Shown here: in pieces, positions 34,246-44,737 of the stretch
How positions within the stretch are numbered: position 1 is the first letter of the stretch
Layout of the letters: each line of letters begins with the position of its first letter
Origin: Rehmannia glutinosa
Lineage: Eukaryota; Streptophyta; Magnoliopsida; Lamiales; Orobanchaceae
Length of the DNA stretch: 64,000 nucleotides
Direction of reading: 5' to 3'
Assembly (NCBI GenBank): GCA_016081115.2
Contig: JABTTQ020002621.1
Location: 558,001 to 622,000 of the forward strand
Position numbers and translations under genes: made by a program
Notes under the pieces: generated by a model
Database searches by the model: none
Seen by the model: the letters and a program-made list of their open reading frames with translations, nothing else
What the model was told of the DNA's origin: nothing

Positions 34246-35375
34246 ATGCAAAAAGGGGCGAATAGAGAACGGGGCTCTAACCCGGAGGTTACGGATCCAA
34301 GTACCATAATCACAAGTGTTGCAGATGATGCATCCCCGGAGGGTGTACAAACTGTAACGAATGTTGAAGCTCCGGTGTCACAACCCGAGTCTTCAAGTCA
34401 ACCCAACACCTCAGGGGTAAAAGAGGGAGAGTTGAATCTTAGGCCACAGACAGGCAAATCTAAGGTTCAAACTGACGAGATTAAGATTTCTCCTATGCAG
34501 GTATATCAGCAACAATGGGAGAAATTAGTTACGAGAATAGGTATTAACCCAGAAAAAACAATGGTTGATATCTCAGGCAAGTATCCCAGAGTTTGGATGA
34601 AACCAGGAAGTCATCCAAATGAAGTACATGAATGGTATACTTTTGGAGCTCTTGCTTCAATCTATACAGTATCGCCAGGATTCCCCAAAATTTCGAAATT
34701 ACCAAAATGGATTGGGGAAGCAGTTTACGAGACTTGGGCCAACAATCCACACTTGGCCGGAGGAGATATTTTGAAATCAGCGTATTTCATCGGTGCGGCT
34801 CGAACAGTGAAGAAAGGCTTTAATGAAGCTTTTCATTTCATCAAGCTAAGAAGACCGGAATGGAAATGCTTTAAAATATATCAAGCGGCTTCAGGAAGAA
34901 GTACCAGTGTAAGTAGGAGCAATTTCCGAAGACGAAGCTTCTACAAGGCGAGCATGGGGTCTTTGGGTTTGTCTAACCAAAATGGACAAAGTCAAATATC
35001 CATTCAAGTTTTTCCAGAATTCATCAAATAGATCTTTTCTTTTGAATTCAATGACTGGATCAACAACAGGATTCGCAGAGGAACTTTTCGAGACAAAGAG
35101 AAGAATTCTGCGGGAGAACAAGATTCGGCTAGCAAGGAAACCTCTGGAAAGTCGTAACATGGCGCATGTTGGCCGTTGGATCGATCAGATCTATCAAGCA
35201 TGCCCCGAACAGAAGGAACCCGAGTTTGGAAAAGCATTCTGACACAAACCCGACCGACAAAATTATGCAGCTGGAAAGGACAAGAGCCCAGCTGACAAAA
35301 CGCGTTATCCTCGGGGACCACGTAAACCAAATTTTTAAAAGATTCCCCGACAAACATCACATGGGTTGAGTCACG
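34246..35375 (+). CDS. Caulimovirid third ORF, transactivator position (copy C)
   Basis: An open frame of 261 codons (34246-35031) is the longest viral frame in the window. Coding similarity continues in other frames to about 35375. The N-terminus is polar. The middle has WMKPGSHPNEVHEWYTF, then LASIYTVSPGFPK and KKGFNEAFHFIKLRRP. In cavemo-, solendo- and caulimoviruses this position is held by the transactivator/viroplasmin gene, which allows translation of polycistronic RNA and forms inclusion bodies. I see no motif that proves this. The start lies just after the RNase H deletion, so the true N-terminus may be lost. Confidence 0.6.
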
Positions 35376-35417
35376 CAGAAGAAAAAAAAATAGTTGGCGA
35401 GGCAATAATGCAGGATA

Positions 35418-35495
35418 TGACGTAAGCAGTGACGTCATAGATATCAGCAAGATTTGAAGTCCGCCTTTGAAGTCCGGACTTAACTCTATAAAATG
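35418..35495 (+). promoter_or_regulatory. 35S-like promoter: as-1 double TGACG and TATA box (copy C)
   Basis: TGACGTAAGCAGTGACGTCA (35418-35437) is a complete as-1-type element, two TGACG sites 12 bp apart. A TATA box, ctctataaaatg, lies at 35484-35495, about 50 bp downstream. This matches the layout of the CaMV 35S core promoter, where TGA bZIP factors bind as-1. It is the best-preserved promoter of the three copies. Confidence 0.8.
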
Positions 35496-35611
35496 CAGGA
35501 TTTGAAGGAAGCTGAGGACATCGAACATTTTTCTTAGTTTTCTTATAATAAAGTCTGAGAAAGAAAAATTTGTAATTTTTGAGTGTTTTAGTTTTCAAGT
35601 TTTATGTGTTT

Positions 35612-35707
35612 TCGAGTGCAAGCCTCGTATATGAGAGGCTAAATCGGTATTCTCCTCCCAAAAGGAGATTACTAATTTAATAAATATTTCTATAAGTTCT
35701 TAATAAA
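35612..35707 (+). promoter_or_regulatory. Leader hairpins and poly(A) signals (copy C)
   Basis: Stem-loops GCCTC...GAGGC and CTCCTcccaaaaGGAG are followed by AATAAA at 35679-35684 and again at 35702-35707. The first is about 165 nt after the expected cap site, as in other caulimovirids. Confidence 0.6.
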
Positions 35708-36399
35708 AAGAGGCTTTCTGCTTCAACATGTGTTCATAATGTGCTATTAATTCATCCCGTTTAAGAATTACTTATACGCCTAGAGTAGGAAACGAACCAA
35801 GGCTGTCTTTGAGTCAAGTTGCTAAAGGAGTCGGATAACTTGCGAGATCATCTTCCCGAGGTGAGGTTGAGCAGTGAGGAGTTGTTTGTCAAACGATCGG
35901 GGCCAATAATTTTTCGATTTGGTGGTGTTTGCGAACCATCTCACCCGGTGCTGTTTTGGTCAAAAAAAAGTATGAATTTTAAGGGATTTATTAATTTTAC
36001 GGAAGCATGTTGGGCCTGATATGGTCATAATGGAATATTTTCATTTTCAGTCTAAAGACCCAATTTGTATTCGAATTAATACTTGAAATAAGATCTTGAT
36101 AGAAGTATGTCTTGTTGAGTTTATAGGCTGAAAACCTGACATGATCCATTTAAAATCTCTGAATAGAGACTGGATCTAAGTAGGTGTAACAATGCCACGA
36201 ACAAAACAAGTTACAGAAAATAAGAGTTCTTATTTCTCGAAAAATCGAAAAAACAAATTGATTATGGAGTAAAATTTGATGTTTATTGAATATTGCAATA
36301 AATTTATCATTATGGGGTAATTTGCCATAAATTAGAGTTTAAAGGGATAACTAGAACTATTGTTATTAAAGAATAAAATCCTAGGGGCAAAATGGTCCA
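35708..36399 (+). other. Viral leader and intergenic region (copy C)
   Basis: This non-coding stretch is conserved with copy A (3200-3870) and, inverted, copy B (about 11400-12000). Examples are 'gcctgatatggtc' and 'tagagactgg'. It would form the 5' leader of the viral RNA. Confidence 0.6.
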
Positions 36400-36514
36400 A
36401 AGTGTGCAAAGTGTAATTATTTTCATAGTTCAGGGTGCAAAGTATTACGAATCAAAGTATAGGTTGTTAAGTGTAAAAAGGGGTAAAGTTGGGGTGGTTA
36501 AAAATAATTATCTC
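36400..36514. repeat. Right terminal inverted repeat of copy C
   Basis: Inverted it starts GAGATAATTATTTTTAACC and contains 'ttttacac', 'actttgcaccctgaac' and related units, matching the left end of C and the right end of A. Confidence 0.8.
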
Positions 36515-38027
36515 TAGATGTAGGATTCAACCATTTAGGGATGATGGTAACCAATGTATGATTGATGCTTTTAAAAAATTTCCTAGACTTAAAAAAATCA
36601 CAAATAGCCAAACAAAGGTCAGATTTTATGACACTCCAAAATTTCTGAAAGAAAAGGGGGGACATACCATCAAGCCCCAGGGCTTTATTTGGGTTCATGT
36701 TGAAAAGGGCAGCTTTGATCTTCCCCTCCTCCACAGGTAACACCAATTCTTGATTCATGGCTACAGTTATATAGACAGTTATTCCATCCAACATTTGCTC
36801 CATTCCCACAGACGCTTCAGACCTAAACAAATTTTGATAGAAGCTTGTAATTTCATTCTCAATCTCACCCTCAGAGACACATAAGCTTAGGTCCTGCCCA
36901 ATAAGCTTCACAATTTTATTACTTTTTCTTCTCTGTACAGTGTAGGCATGGAAGAATTTTGAATTTTTATCGCCTTCTCTAAGCCATTGGACTCTAGATA
37001 TTTGTCGCCAAAAGACCTCATCTTGCTCGTACTCCTTATCCAACTGTCCTTTAATGTTCCTCCACCTATTCCAGTCCCTATTACCTCCTTGCAATCTCAA
37101 ATCCTCCATCATTCTCTTAAGCTCCTTAATTCTAGCTGAGTGGCCTATAGTTGATTTCTTATTCCAATCCAAAATTTGGGTCTTGCACCTTCTAATTTTA
37201 GCTAGTAATTTGAACATAAGGGTACCAGATTGAGGGAAAAGCCAAGCATCATTGATAGTCTCCTTAAAGCCCTCTTGGCCAATACATCTTTTATCAAAAA
37301 GAACATTTTTAAACCTAAGCAACATGTCAAGAATCTAAACACAAAAACACATGGTCTGAAGAGCTCTTAAAATCAGAAGAAACCACAACAGAGGGATAAC
37401 TTACTTGCCAGTCAAAAGAACCAAAGAATATGTCAAGTTTATCTTCCACAAATCCTTCACCATCTCTGTTATTGGCCCAAGTAAAATCATGCCCCACTAT
37501 TTTGATCTCTTGCATTCCTAACTCAGAAATGAATTCATTGAAGCAGTCAAAGTTGTTGTCAGATCTTTTCCACCTCCTTTCTTCTCTCCATGGTTGCCAA
37601 TATCATTGAAATCTCCTCATATTGTCCACAAGTTACCCCAATTAACTTTAGACCTCTTCAAGAAATTCCACTGCTCAGCTCTTTCAAGAGGGTCATTGCT
37701 AGCATACACAACAATAGCCCATCCCTTATTAGACACATCCTTCAAAGAGAACTCAACCTCAACACAAAATTTATTAGATAAGATTTGAAGAACCAAGATA
37801 TTCTCATTCCATCCCACAAGCATCCCATCGCTCTTACCAATACGATCCACACAAAACCATCTATCTTCAATACCCAATTTCTTACACACAGTACTAACAA
37901 AGGCCACCTTCTTTTTTGTTTCACAGAGAAAGAAAAACTCCGGGTGGAGGAATTTCCAAGATTCCTTCAACTGGGATATTGTAGAGAGCCCACCTAAACC
38001 TCTATAATTCCACACACAAACTCTCAT
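36515..38027 (-). pseudogene. LINE ORF2, 5' part (endonuclease and start of RT)
   Basis: From right to left: an apurinic-type endonuclease starts MRVCVWNYRGLGGLSTISQL (38027) and includes LCETKKK, GHDFTWANNR (about 37490) and a DHVFL-type end. The inter-domain region and RT start follow (37325-36515), with NPNKALGLDGMSPLFFQKFW and LVTIIPKWLNPT. ORF2 of plant L1 elements nicks the target and copies RNA in place. At 36515 the frame is cut by copy C and resumes at 28536. Several frameshifts are present. Confidence 0.85.
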
Positions 38028-38420
38028 TGGTGACTTTGGGGCTAATTGGGGCTGATTTCCTCCACCATATGCTCATCACATATCTTACTTTTCAACTTCT
38101 TACCATGTTTCTTCTCATTTTCCACACCAACCTCCTTACAGTTTTCCTTCTCACTATGCTCCAATTTCCTTTTTTGTCCCTTAGTCACTTTCTCAACATC
38201 CTGAACATGCAGGGGGCAGCATTTTCCTTATTTCCAACTTTCATTTTTCTCCATGTTTTACCACTCTTCTTCAGCGGGGAAGAGTGAATTTTCAAAGCTT
38301 TGGATTTAGCAAGTGAGACCTCAGTCAATGGCTTTCTATAATGATCGAATTTTATTGAGACATTGATCAACTCTAAAGCATCAGAGGTGTCCATTTCCAC
38401 AACAGGTTGATCATGAAGGC

Positions 38421-39539
38421 TTAAACAAACATGATTGGGCTGGGTAGACAAAGGGGAAATGGATTAGGTATCCTTTTAAGAGGATGATCAGGGGTTAATT
38501 TGCATAAGGTTAGGGGTTCACTTTCACTAGGAAGAACGTTCCCAGATGATGAAGGACCAGCTATGTCTTCACAATTCTTCCTAGGGGCGGGTTGCAAAGA
38601 AAATGGTTGGGGAGCTTCAGGGGGAAAATGTTTAGCCAAACTCTGGGTGTGGTTGGGAATGGGAGATTTGTCACAGGGATTAACAGTAATAAGAGGTTTC
38701 TTGGTAGGCTTGCCATTTTGAGGGGAACCAAAAGGAATCCGGGGAGAATTTGGGGACTCAGAGGGGATAATAGAATTACCAATATGCTGGGAATTATTTG
38801 GGATTCTAAAACTTGGGCTAAGCTCTTCTGCTCTAATCCACTCACCATATTGTCCTTCTTTTAAATCTTTATTTTGGATGTCTTTCTTCCTAATTTCCCA
38901 AAATTTATGGTTATGCCCAATCATCTCACAGTAGAAGCACACACTACAGATTTTTTCATATTTAAAGTTTACCCACGTCTCAACTTATCCCAGCTTGATT
39001 TTCTCCCCTCTTAGAAGAGGTTTGCGGAGATCAATAGTCACCAGAAGCTTCAAATGTCAACCATTAAGGCTTTCGCTTTTTGGGATAATCACATTCTTCA
39101 CCTCCAGAAACGCTCTGCCAATCCTCAAACCGACCTCAGAACACAACCAATGATTCGGTATGTTCCAAGCCTATACCCAAAAATCAATCTTCAAAAAGGT
39201 GCCCTTCCGCCCACTCTCTAAAAATGATGTACTGATTGTCGAAAGTCCAATTTATGTTGATCAACACTTTCTCTTTATCATGAATTGGAACAAAAGCAAA
39301 CTAATTGAAGTTAAAGCCCATTTCCCTAATGGAACAGGGTTCTTTGACTTGCCAAATAAGAGGAGAGTTTTTTGGAGCCCTGGGTAGTTGGCTTTTTTCA
39401 CTCCTAGAATTTTTCCAAAGAGACTTCTTTCAATTTCCTCCAAACTGTTAATGACATCACCAGATTCCAAAACAATAATAGAGATTTCTCTTTCCGAAAG
39501 GTCGAACCTGCTTAGCTTAGCTTCCAACTCTTCTGCCAT
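38421..39539 (-). pseudogene. LINE ORF1 (DUF4283-type with CCHC knuckle)
   Basis: It starts MAEELEAKLSRFDLSERE (39539) and continues, after frame breaks, to a knuckle region MCFYCEMIGHNHKFW (38942). A long proline/serine-rich tail of 173 codons follows. This matches the plant L1 ORF1 layout (DUF4283, then a zinc knuckle of the CX2CX4HX4C kind). The last cysteine of the knuckle is not kept. It lies upstream of ORF2 on the same strand. Confidence 0.75.
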
Positions 39540-39540
39540 C

Positions 39541-40570
39541 AGGACACCCTTCTCTAGTTCAACACCACTTTCTCATAATAAGCGAGACTTGTACAAGCCA
39601 AAGATCAAGACAAAGAGGAGAGAAAAAAATATGGCCAACAGAATAAGACAAGAAAAAACAAACAATGAAAACAAGACACCAAGACAGACCCACACATTAA
39701 AAAGAAAGAAAAAAGTCTCACACAACACAACCTAACCAATGACCAGAGCAAATGCAATTCCTATAGGGACCCAAAGCATTAATGGCAATTAATACAACCC
39801 TTGATATACCAAACCACAACAGGAACAGGAAGAAGAAAGAACATGCGGCAAAAAAGACACAACAAAAATTCAAAAAAGTATACCCTCAAGAGGACACACA
39901 ATTCCCAATAGAGAGAAAAAAGGCATCTTTAGCAAAAGGAAAATCATAGTTTTTGATATTGTAAGTATCGTTTTATTGTGTATCTTTGTTGATTTCATTG
40001 AATTAATTTGACTCAATGTGTGCTTATATTCTTCTATTTTCAGCACCTTTTTATTTTTCCTATTCTTCTTTTTTTTTTACTAACTAATGTTTGGAAAACC
40101 TGTTTTGGTTGTGGAACTGCTAGATTTTAGTCGCTTCAAAGCGTTTTAACTTACGATTGGTGGTTTGTTAATAGTTGATTGAAAATTGTGTGAAGGTTCC
40201 TCATTTGGCTTGTTTGGGAAATTTTGAATTGGTTGAAATCATGTTGTCATGCTATGTGACTCAATGTAGGTTGTATGCCACTATAATAACAAAGATACAA
40301 CTTGTTCATCTCCATTAATGAAGTTTGATGTATACACATTCACATTAGCCACATCGAGGTGACTTTGACCTATTAGACATATTAATCTTGCAAAATATTA
40401 CATACTTATTTGTAACCAAGACAAACCTTGAGGTAATGAATGTTGATCATCTAGTTTCATCCCCTGCTCAGTGCACTCCATCTAACAGTTATATTCAGGA
40501 CAACAGTAGATGTAACCTTTAGTTTCAGTTTTTCATTTTTAATAGTATTTTATTCTTGTCTATGTTTGTT
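39541..40570. other. LINE 5' region and unassigned DNA
   Basis: 39541 to about 39950 is A-rich and probably the LINE 5' untranslated region. From about 39950 on the sequence is AT-rich and intron-like, leading to the ARP4-like exon at 40576. No other coding block is seen. Confidence 0.35.
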
Positions 40571-40575
40571 ATAAG

Positions 40576-40652
40576 TCGTTGCAACATATCCTATTGGAGG
40601 AGAAATTATCACTAATTTCTTGTTAAAAAGCCTGGAAGACAAAGGAATTTAT
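40576..40652 (+). pseudogene. ARP4-like (actin-related protein) exon fragment
   Basis: A 77-bp exon, preceded by AG and followed by GTAAGT, encodes YPIGGEIITNFLLKSLEDKG. This resembles the SPIGGEFLTDCLLKSLESKG block of plant ARP4, a subunit of chromatin-remodelling and NuA4-type complexes. I find no other ARP4 exon nearby. The flanks look like its introns (about 39960-40900), so a small genomic piece of the gene was moved here. Confidence 0.65.
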
Positions 40653-40923
40653 GTAAGTTCTTATTTTCTTTATCCATGTGAATTTGCAATTAAGCATGGA
40701 GTTCATTCGTCAAATCCATATGTGAGGGAGCGATTTTACGATCGGGTCATGTGAATTCTCACGCCCGTGTTCGTGCACCGTGTTGTCTTCAGAATCAAAT
40801 CGCACGGCATGTCCATGTGCAACCACACGGTCGTGTGCCTCTATCCGAGCTCATTTCTTGGGTACTTATTCTTCTGCTGAATCTAAAGCAACCACATATT
40901 CAGGTATATCATCGTTAGTAACA

Positions 40924-41472
40924 TCAAAACATATTCCTTGAGACCCATTTAGGTTTCTCATCAGAACATCTATCTTGGCCCTTCAGGGACAAAAGTAATT
41001 GGAGGCAGCTCATCTCTTTTTTCTGCACTGTCTCGGTTGATAACTTTGGGCTCTCATATTCAACATTACTCCTCAGATTAATGGCATTGCATTGTTCCCT
41101 TGGGTTTACCTCCGTATCTCTGGGGAAATTACCTTTTTGATGTTGGTTTCCCATTGTTGTTGCTATTTGAGCAACTTGTGTCTCCAAATATTTCAACCTT
41201 GCGTTTATATTTCTAGTCAGTTGAGCAAACTATTCTTCGATCCTATATATCATTTCCTCATCATTGTTATATGTCTCATCATTGAATGATGTTAACATCT
41301 CTTCCAGAGATGGCTTCTTTTCCTCTGGTGGTATCAACGGCTGGTTCTCATTGTTCCCATTGTTTCCACGGTTTACCTCGCCCGCCATTTCTTTTTGATT
41401 GTTTTGAAATTTCTCCAAATTAATGGGTTCGACTAACCGATGATGATCGTGTAATAATGCACTACCTTGCAC
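40924..41472 (-). pseudogene. Athila-like Gypsy gag C-terminal part
   Basis: Two open pieces (41472-41230 and 41196-40924) read LEEMLTSFNDETYNNDEE, then LKYLETQVAQIATTM and DTEVNPREQCNAINLRS. The motif LE.Q..QIA and the NPREQC..I.LRS block are typical of Athila-type gag. It sits just inside the LTR and primer site of the same element. A stop separates the pieces, and pol is missing. Confidence 0.7.
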
Positions 41473-41558
41473 TCAATAAGAACGATGTTAAAATCTAATT
41501 AAAAAATACTTCAATTAAGATTGAATTACTTATTATTATATTTACGTTGTATCTTTCA

Positions 41559-41580
41559 ATCTCCGTAATGGCGGTAAAAA
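41559..41580 (-). promoter_or_regulatory. Gypsy primer-binding site
   Basis: On the - strand, AGTTTTTACCGCCATTACGG resembles the common Athila primer site 'tttttggcgccgttgccgg'. It lies directly after the LTR end at 41583. Confidence 0.5.
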
Positions 41581-41582
41581 CT

Positions 41583-43189
41583 TGATCGTGAAAATCTTTT
41601 CACTAAAATGCAAGTGTATAGTATAGCTAGTAGATAACGGCGAGGAATGTCGTATTCCTCGGGATTGAATCCAAAACACATAAAGTAACCCTAAAATTAT
41701 CAAGTTAAAATATCTAATTATTATAAAAACCCGAATTTCACAAGAAATCAAATAAATATGAAGAATAATCCTAGGACGATGATCTTAACATGTTTTATTA
41801 ATATTAATTCCAATTAATGTTTCATCAAAACCAATTTCCATGTATCTATGGGTTCAATTCCTAAAGTAGTATATTCCTCTTCCGAGTGTAAACAAACCGT
41901 TGATTATTAATAATTGCAGGTATCCCTACTCAACAATTAATATCACCTCTTGTTTATGTTATGAATTTGTTTATCATATTAGATCTCATATCCCGAATTT
42001 TGAACTATCAAATAAGACATGCAAATTATTGGCGGATAATCTACAAGAAATAAGCACACGAATTCATAAATAGAACACAAGAAACCAATTAAGAATAAAC
42101 AATCAAATTAGAATGAACATGAATTCACAGTTTTGATCATGCCCTAGGATCAAGACATTTACCCTACATACTGGATCGTAAATTTATAGTCAAATCTTAA
42201 AACAAATAGTTAAACATGGAGTTAAGTACAAAACAAAAGCACTAAAATATGATGATAGAACCTCTTGTGCGAGATGGATCCTTCTTCACAATGTTGAACC
42301 TTTGCACCTTCGTAGTAGAAAGAGGTCTTGTGTTGCTCTTCATTATATTATGTGTTTTTTGTCCTTGATGTGTGTTTTCTCTCTAAAATTTCGTAGGTTC
42401 TCTCTAAATTTTTGTGTCTCCAACTTTAGAGCTTAGTTTTCTTTTTATACATGCCTTGTGAGATCCTGGTAGAGTCCTCGATGAAATTAGGAAACAAATC
42501 AGCCCATAGACAAATCAACGGTCGTGTAATTTTACGGGCAGGTTGTGTGATTGGTTTTTGTCTTGTTTTGGTACGGAACAAATCCCACGGTCATGTGATT
42601 TGACACGGGAGGGTCATGTAAATGGTCTAACTCGCGTGAATTTACTCCTTGGGTCTTCATCAAAGTTGTAGCCCTTTCTCTTAGCTTTCCATAGCATCTT
42701 GAATCGGGATGAGATCACATATTCCACTCATATTCCATTGCATTGGATGAAAGATACGTGTACCGGATGATGTCATAATTATACACGTGTCTTCCATCCA
42801 ACATATGGAATATGGAGTGGAATATGAGATCTCAACCTCTTGAATCAACTCAATATCAATTTTTCGAGAGAAAGTTATGGCGAGAATACTAAACTCGCTA
42901 GTCTTTGAAAACTATTGACGCGTTTGAATATTTTTTAAAGCAATCCCCTATTGTTCGATCCTCCGTGCTTCTTTTCTTCTAGTCTTTTGATCATTCCTTG
43001 GCTTTTGACACTCTGTCCGGTCGTTCTATTGATATATTTTCATATTAAGCTCTATTTCTGCAAAAGTATACGAGAATATGCAAGATCACGCCCAACAAAG
43101 GAACTAACCAAAACACCCTAAATATCCATGCAAATGTATCAAATATGTACTCAAATAAACTCTAAATGCACGTAATTTCACACTTATCA
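41583..43189 (-). repeat. 5' LTR of an Athila-like Gypsy element
   Basis: On the - strand it starts TGATAAGTGTGAAATTACG at 43189 and ends ...ATCA at 41583, 1607 bp. It belongs to the same family as 44738-46490, sharing 'acgtgcatttagag' and 'tttgttgggcgtgat'. It contains several 'cacgg...cgtg' motifs. Confidence 0.7.
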
Positions 43190-43967
43190 ATCACTTTGGT
43201 ATGTTATATAATTTCGGGAAGACAATTACGTGAATTTAAGCACGAATCGTGACGTTTATGTTGGATCGTTATTATTTCAACATCGTTATGATATTAATTT
43301 TAGTACACAACGAATTTAAACAACACCATATTTTTAATGTGTTTGATTCTCGATCATACCGCGAGGCCACGACTTAAAAGAAATAATCCACTATTAAAAA
43401 TATTTATATAATACAATATCACTCGATCCCGCCGCACGACGATACGCCTAGAAAGGGAACAATCCACTATTATAAAGATTTACACAAAACAATATTAAAC
43501 ATGAAATAATTATTGTATTTTCTTCATTAATCGGACTTCACTTCTAACTCTTTGGGGGAAGCAAGACGACGAGCACAAATATATATTATTATATATATAT
43601 ATATATATTTGATGGTGTTTAAAAGTCTTGATTACTCTAAGTCAAAGTATATGATGAGTCGGTCAAACTTCCTTCTTCGGGAATCGGTAAGTCTTTGGAC
43701 GGAAAATTACCCGCAACACAGCAAATGTTAGATGGCCCATGGGATTGTCCCGCAGAGAGACTCAACCGATGTTCAAATCAAGCATGTGTATGAGATATAT
43801 TCGAGCAAATGACGAGAGAATTTAGAGCGTGTAAATTGAGAATACTTACAAAATGAACAAAGGAGGAACTTTTTACACTTAGGTTAATGAGTCGCATTGG
43901 CTCAGGGTGGTAATGTGGGTTGTGTGGGCCGAATAGTAATATCTATGACCAAATAATCATTATAAAT
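43190..43967. other. Unassigned DNA with (TA)n microsatellite
   Basis: A TA dinucleotide run lies at about 43580-43609. The rest has no coding or repeat signal I recognise. Confidence 0.4.
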
Positions 43968-44218
43968 TGTTAATATTGAAGCTTTGATGATGAATAAGAA
44001 ATCATCTTGAGAAGAATGTAAACTGCAGATAAAATGAATCAGATTGAATAAATCTCAGGTGTGTTGTACAATCCTTATTTATAGAAAGAAGAGTCAATCA
44101 TATCCGTTTGATTATCTAACAGATTTGCAACTATTGGATGCATGTGTAACTAACTAAATTGCTATGTGGCTAAAGTTATTTGGATGTAATGTTGAATGTT
44201 GATAGTAGAGCTTTGACA
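43968..44218 (-). repeat. Short Copia 3' LTR with polypurine tract
   Basis: A 251-bp LTR on the - strand starts TGTCAAAG (44218) and ends AACA (43968), with a TATA-like tctataaataagg inside. The tract TTGCGGGGGG at about 44219-44228 precedes it. It belongs with the RNase H at 44219-44737. Confidence 0.65.
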
Positions 44219-44737
44219 CCCCCCGCAAGTGGAGCATGGATATCAATCATGTCCAACTTGAGATTACATTGATGAAAAAGGTTAAGATGTAGAGGTTTGG
44301 TCTTAATATCAATTGTCTGTTCAGCAAAAGGGATTTGGATAATTTTGATGAGGCCTTCAGCTATCTTCTCCCGCACAAAATGACAATTAATTTGAATATG
44401 CTTTGTACGCTCACGGTGACAAGCATTCTGAGAAATGGAGTATGTTGATTTGCTATATGCGTATAATGTAGCTGGTTGTGAAAGCATGATTTGTAAATCT
44501 TGAAAAAGGTAAGTGGTCCACTGAATTCACAAGTTTCTAAAGTAATAGCTCTATACTCCGCTTCTGTAGATGACCTACTAACAGTAGGTTGTTTCTTTGC
44601 TTTCCTAGAAATTATATAGTCCCCTTGGTAGATTGCATAACCGCTGATACTTCTTCTGGTGTCTAAGCATCGTGCCCAGTCACCATTAGTGAATGTTGAA
44701 GCTGAATAAGAGAGGTAGAAGAATAGAATAACCCAGT
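44219..44737 (-). pseudogene. Copia RNase H C-terminus
   Basis: The open frame reads FTNGDWARCLDTRRSISGYA, then KKQPTVSRSSTEAEYRAITL. A second frame follows with CHRERTKHIQINCHFVREKI. These are the standard Copia RNase H motifs (D.DWA, TEAEYRA, RTKHI). It is a fragment of the polymerase end, truncated at 44738 by a Gypsy LTR. It differs from the Sirevirus-like Copia elements in the window. Confidence 0.8.

Larger units (their letters stand above)
28537..36514 (+). mobile_element. Endogenous caulimovirid copy C, full length, with terminal inverted repeats and 10-bp target duplication
   Basis: This 7978-bp unit interrupts a LINE ORF2. The target is duplicated: tagatgtggg (28527-28536) and tagatgtagg (36515-36524), one mismatch in ten. 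Its left end (ggataaagattattaac) and inverted right end (GAGATAATTATTTTTAAC) are imperfect inverted repeats over about 90-100 bp. Inside is a complete pararetrovirus gene set in the order primer site, leader ORF, capsid, movement protein, protease, RT, RNase H, third ORF, promoter and poly(A) signal. There are many point stops and frameshifts, so it is a dead copy, though the promoter looks intact. Confidence 0.9.

Noticed and set aside
35004..35528. 174-codon - strand frame over the viral promoter
   Set aside because: Antisense shadow of the third ORF and promoter, not conserved as a frame in copy B.
28537..36514. Copy C as an LTR retrotransposon
   Set aside because: The tRNA-Met primer site would fit, but the ends are inverted rather than direct repeats, there is no integrase, and capsid and movement protein are of caulimovirid type.
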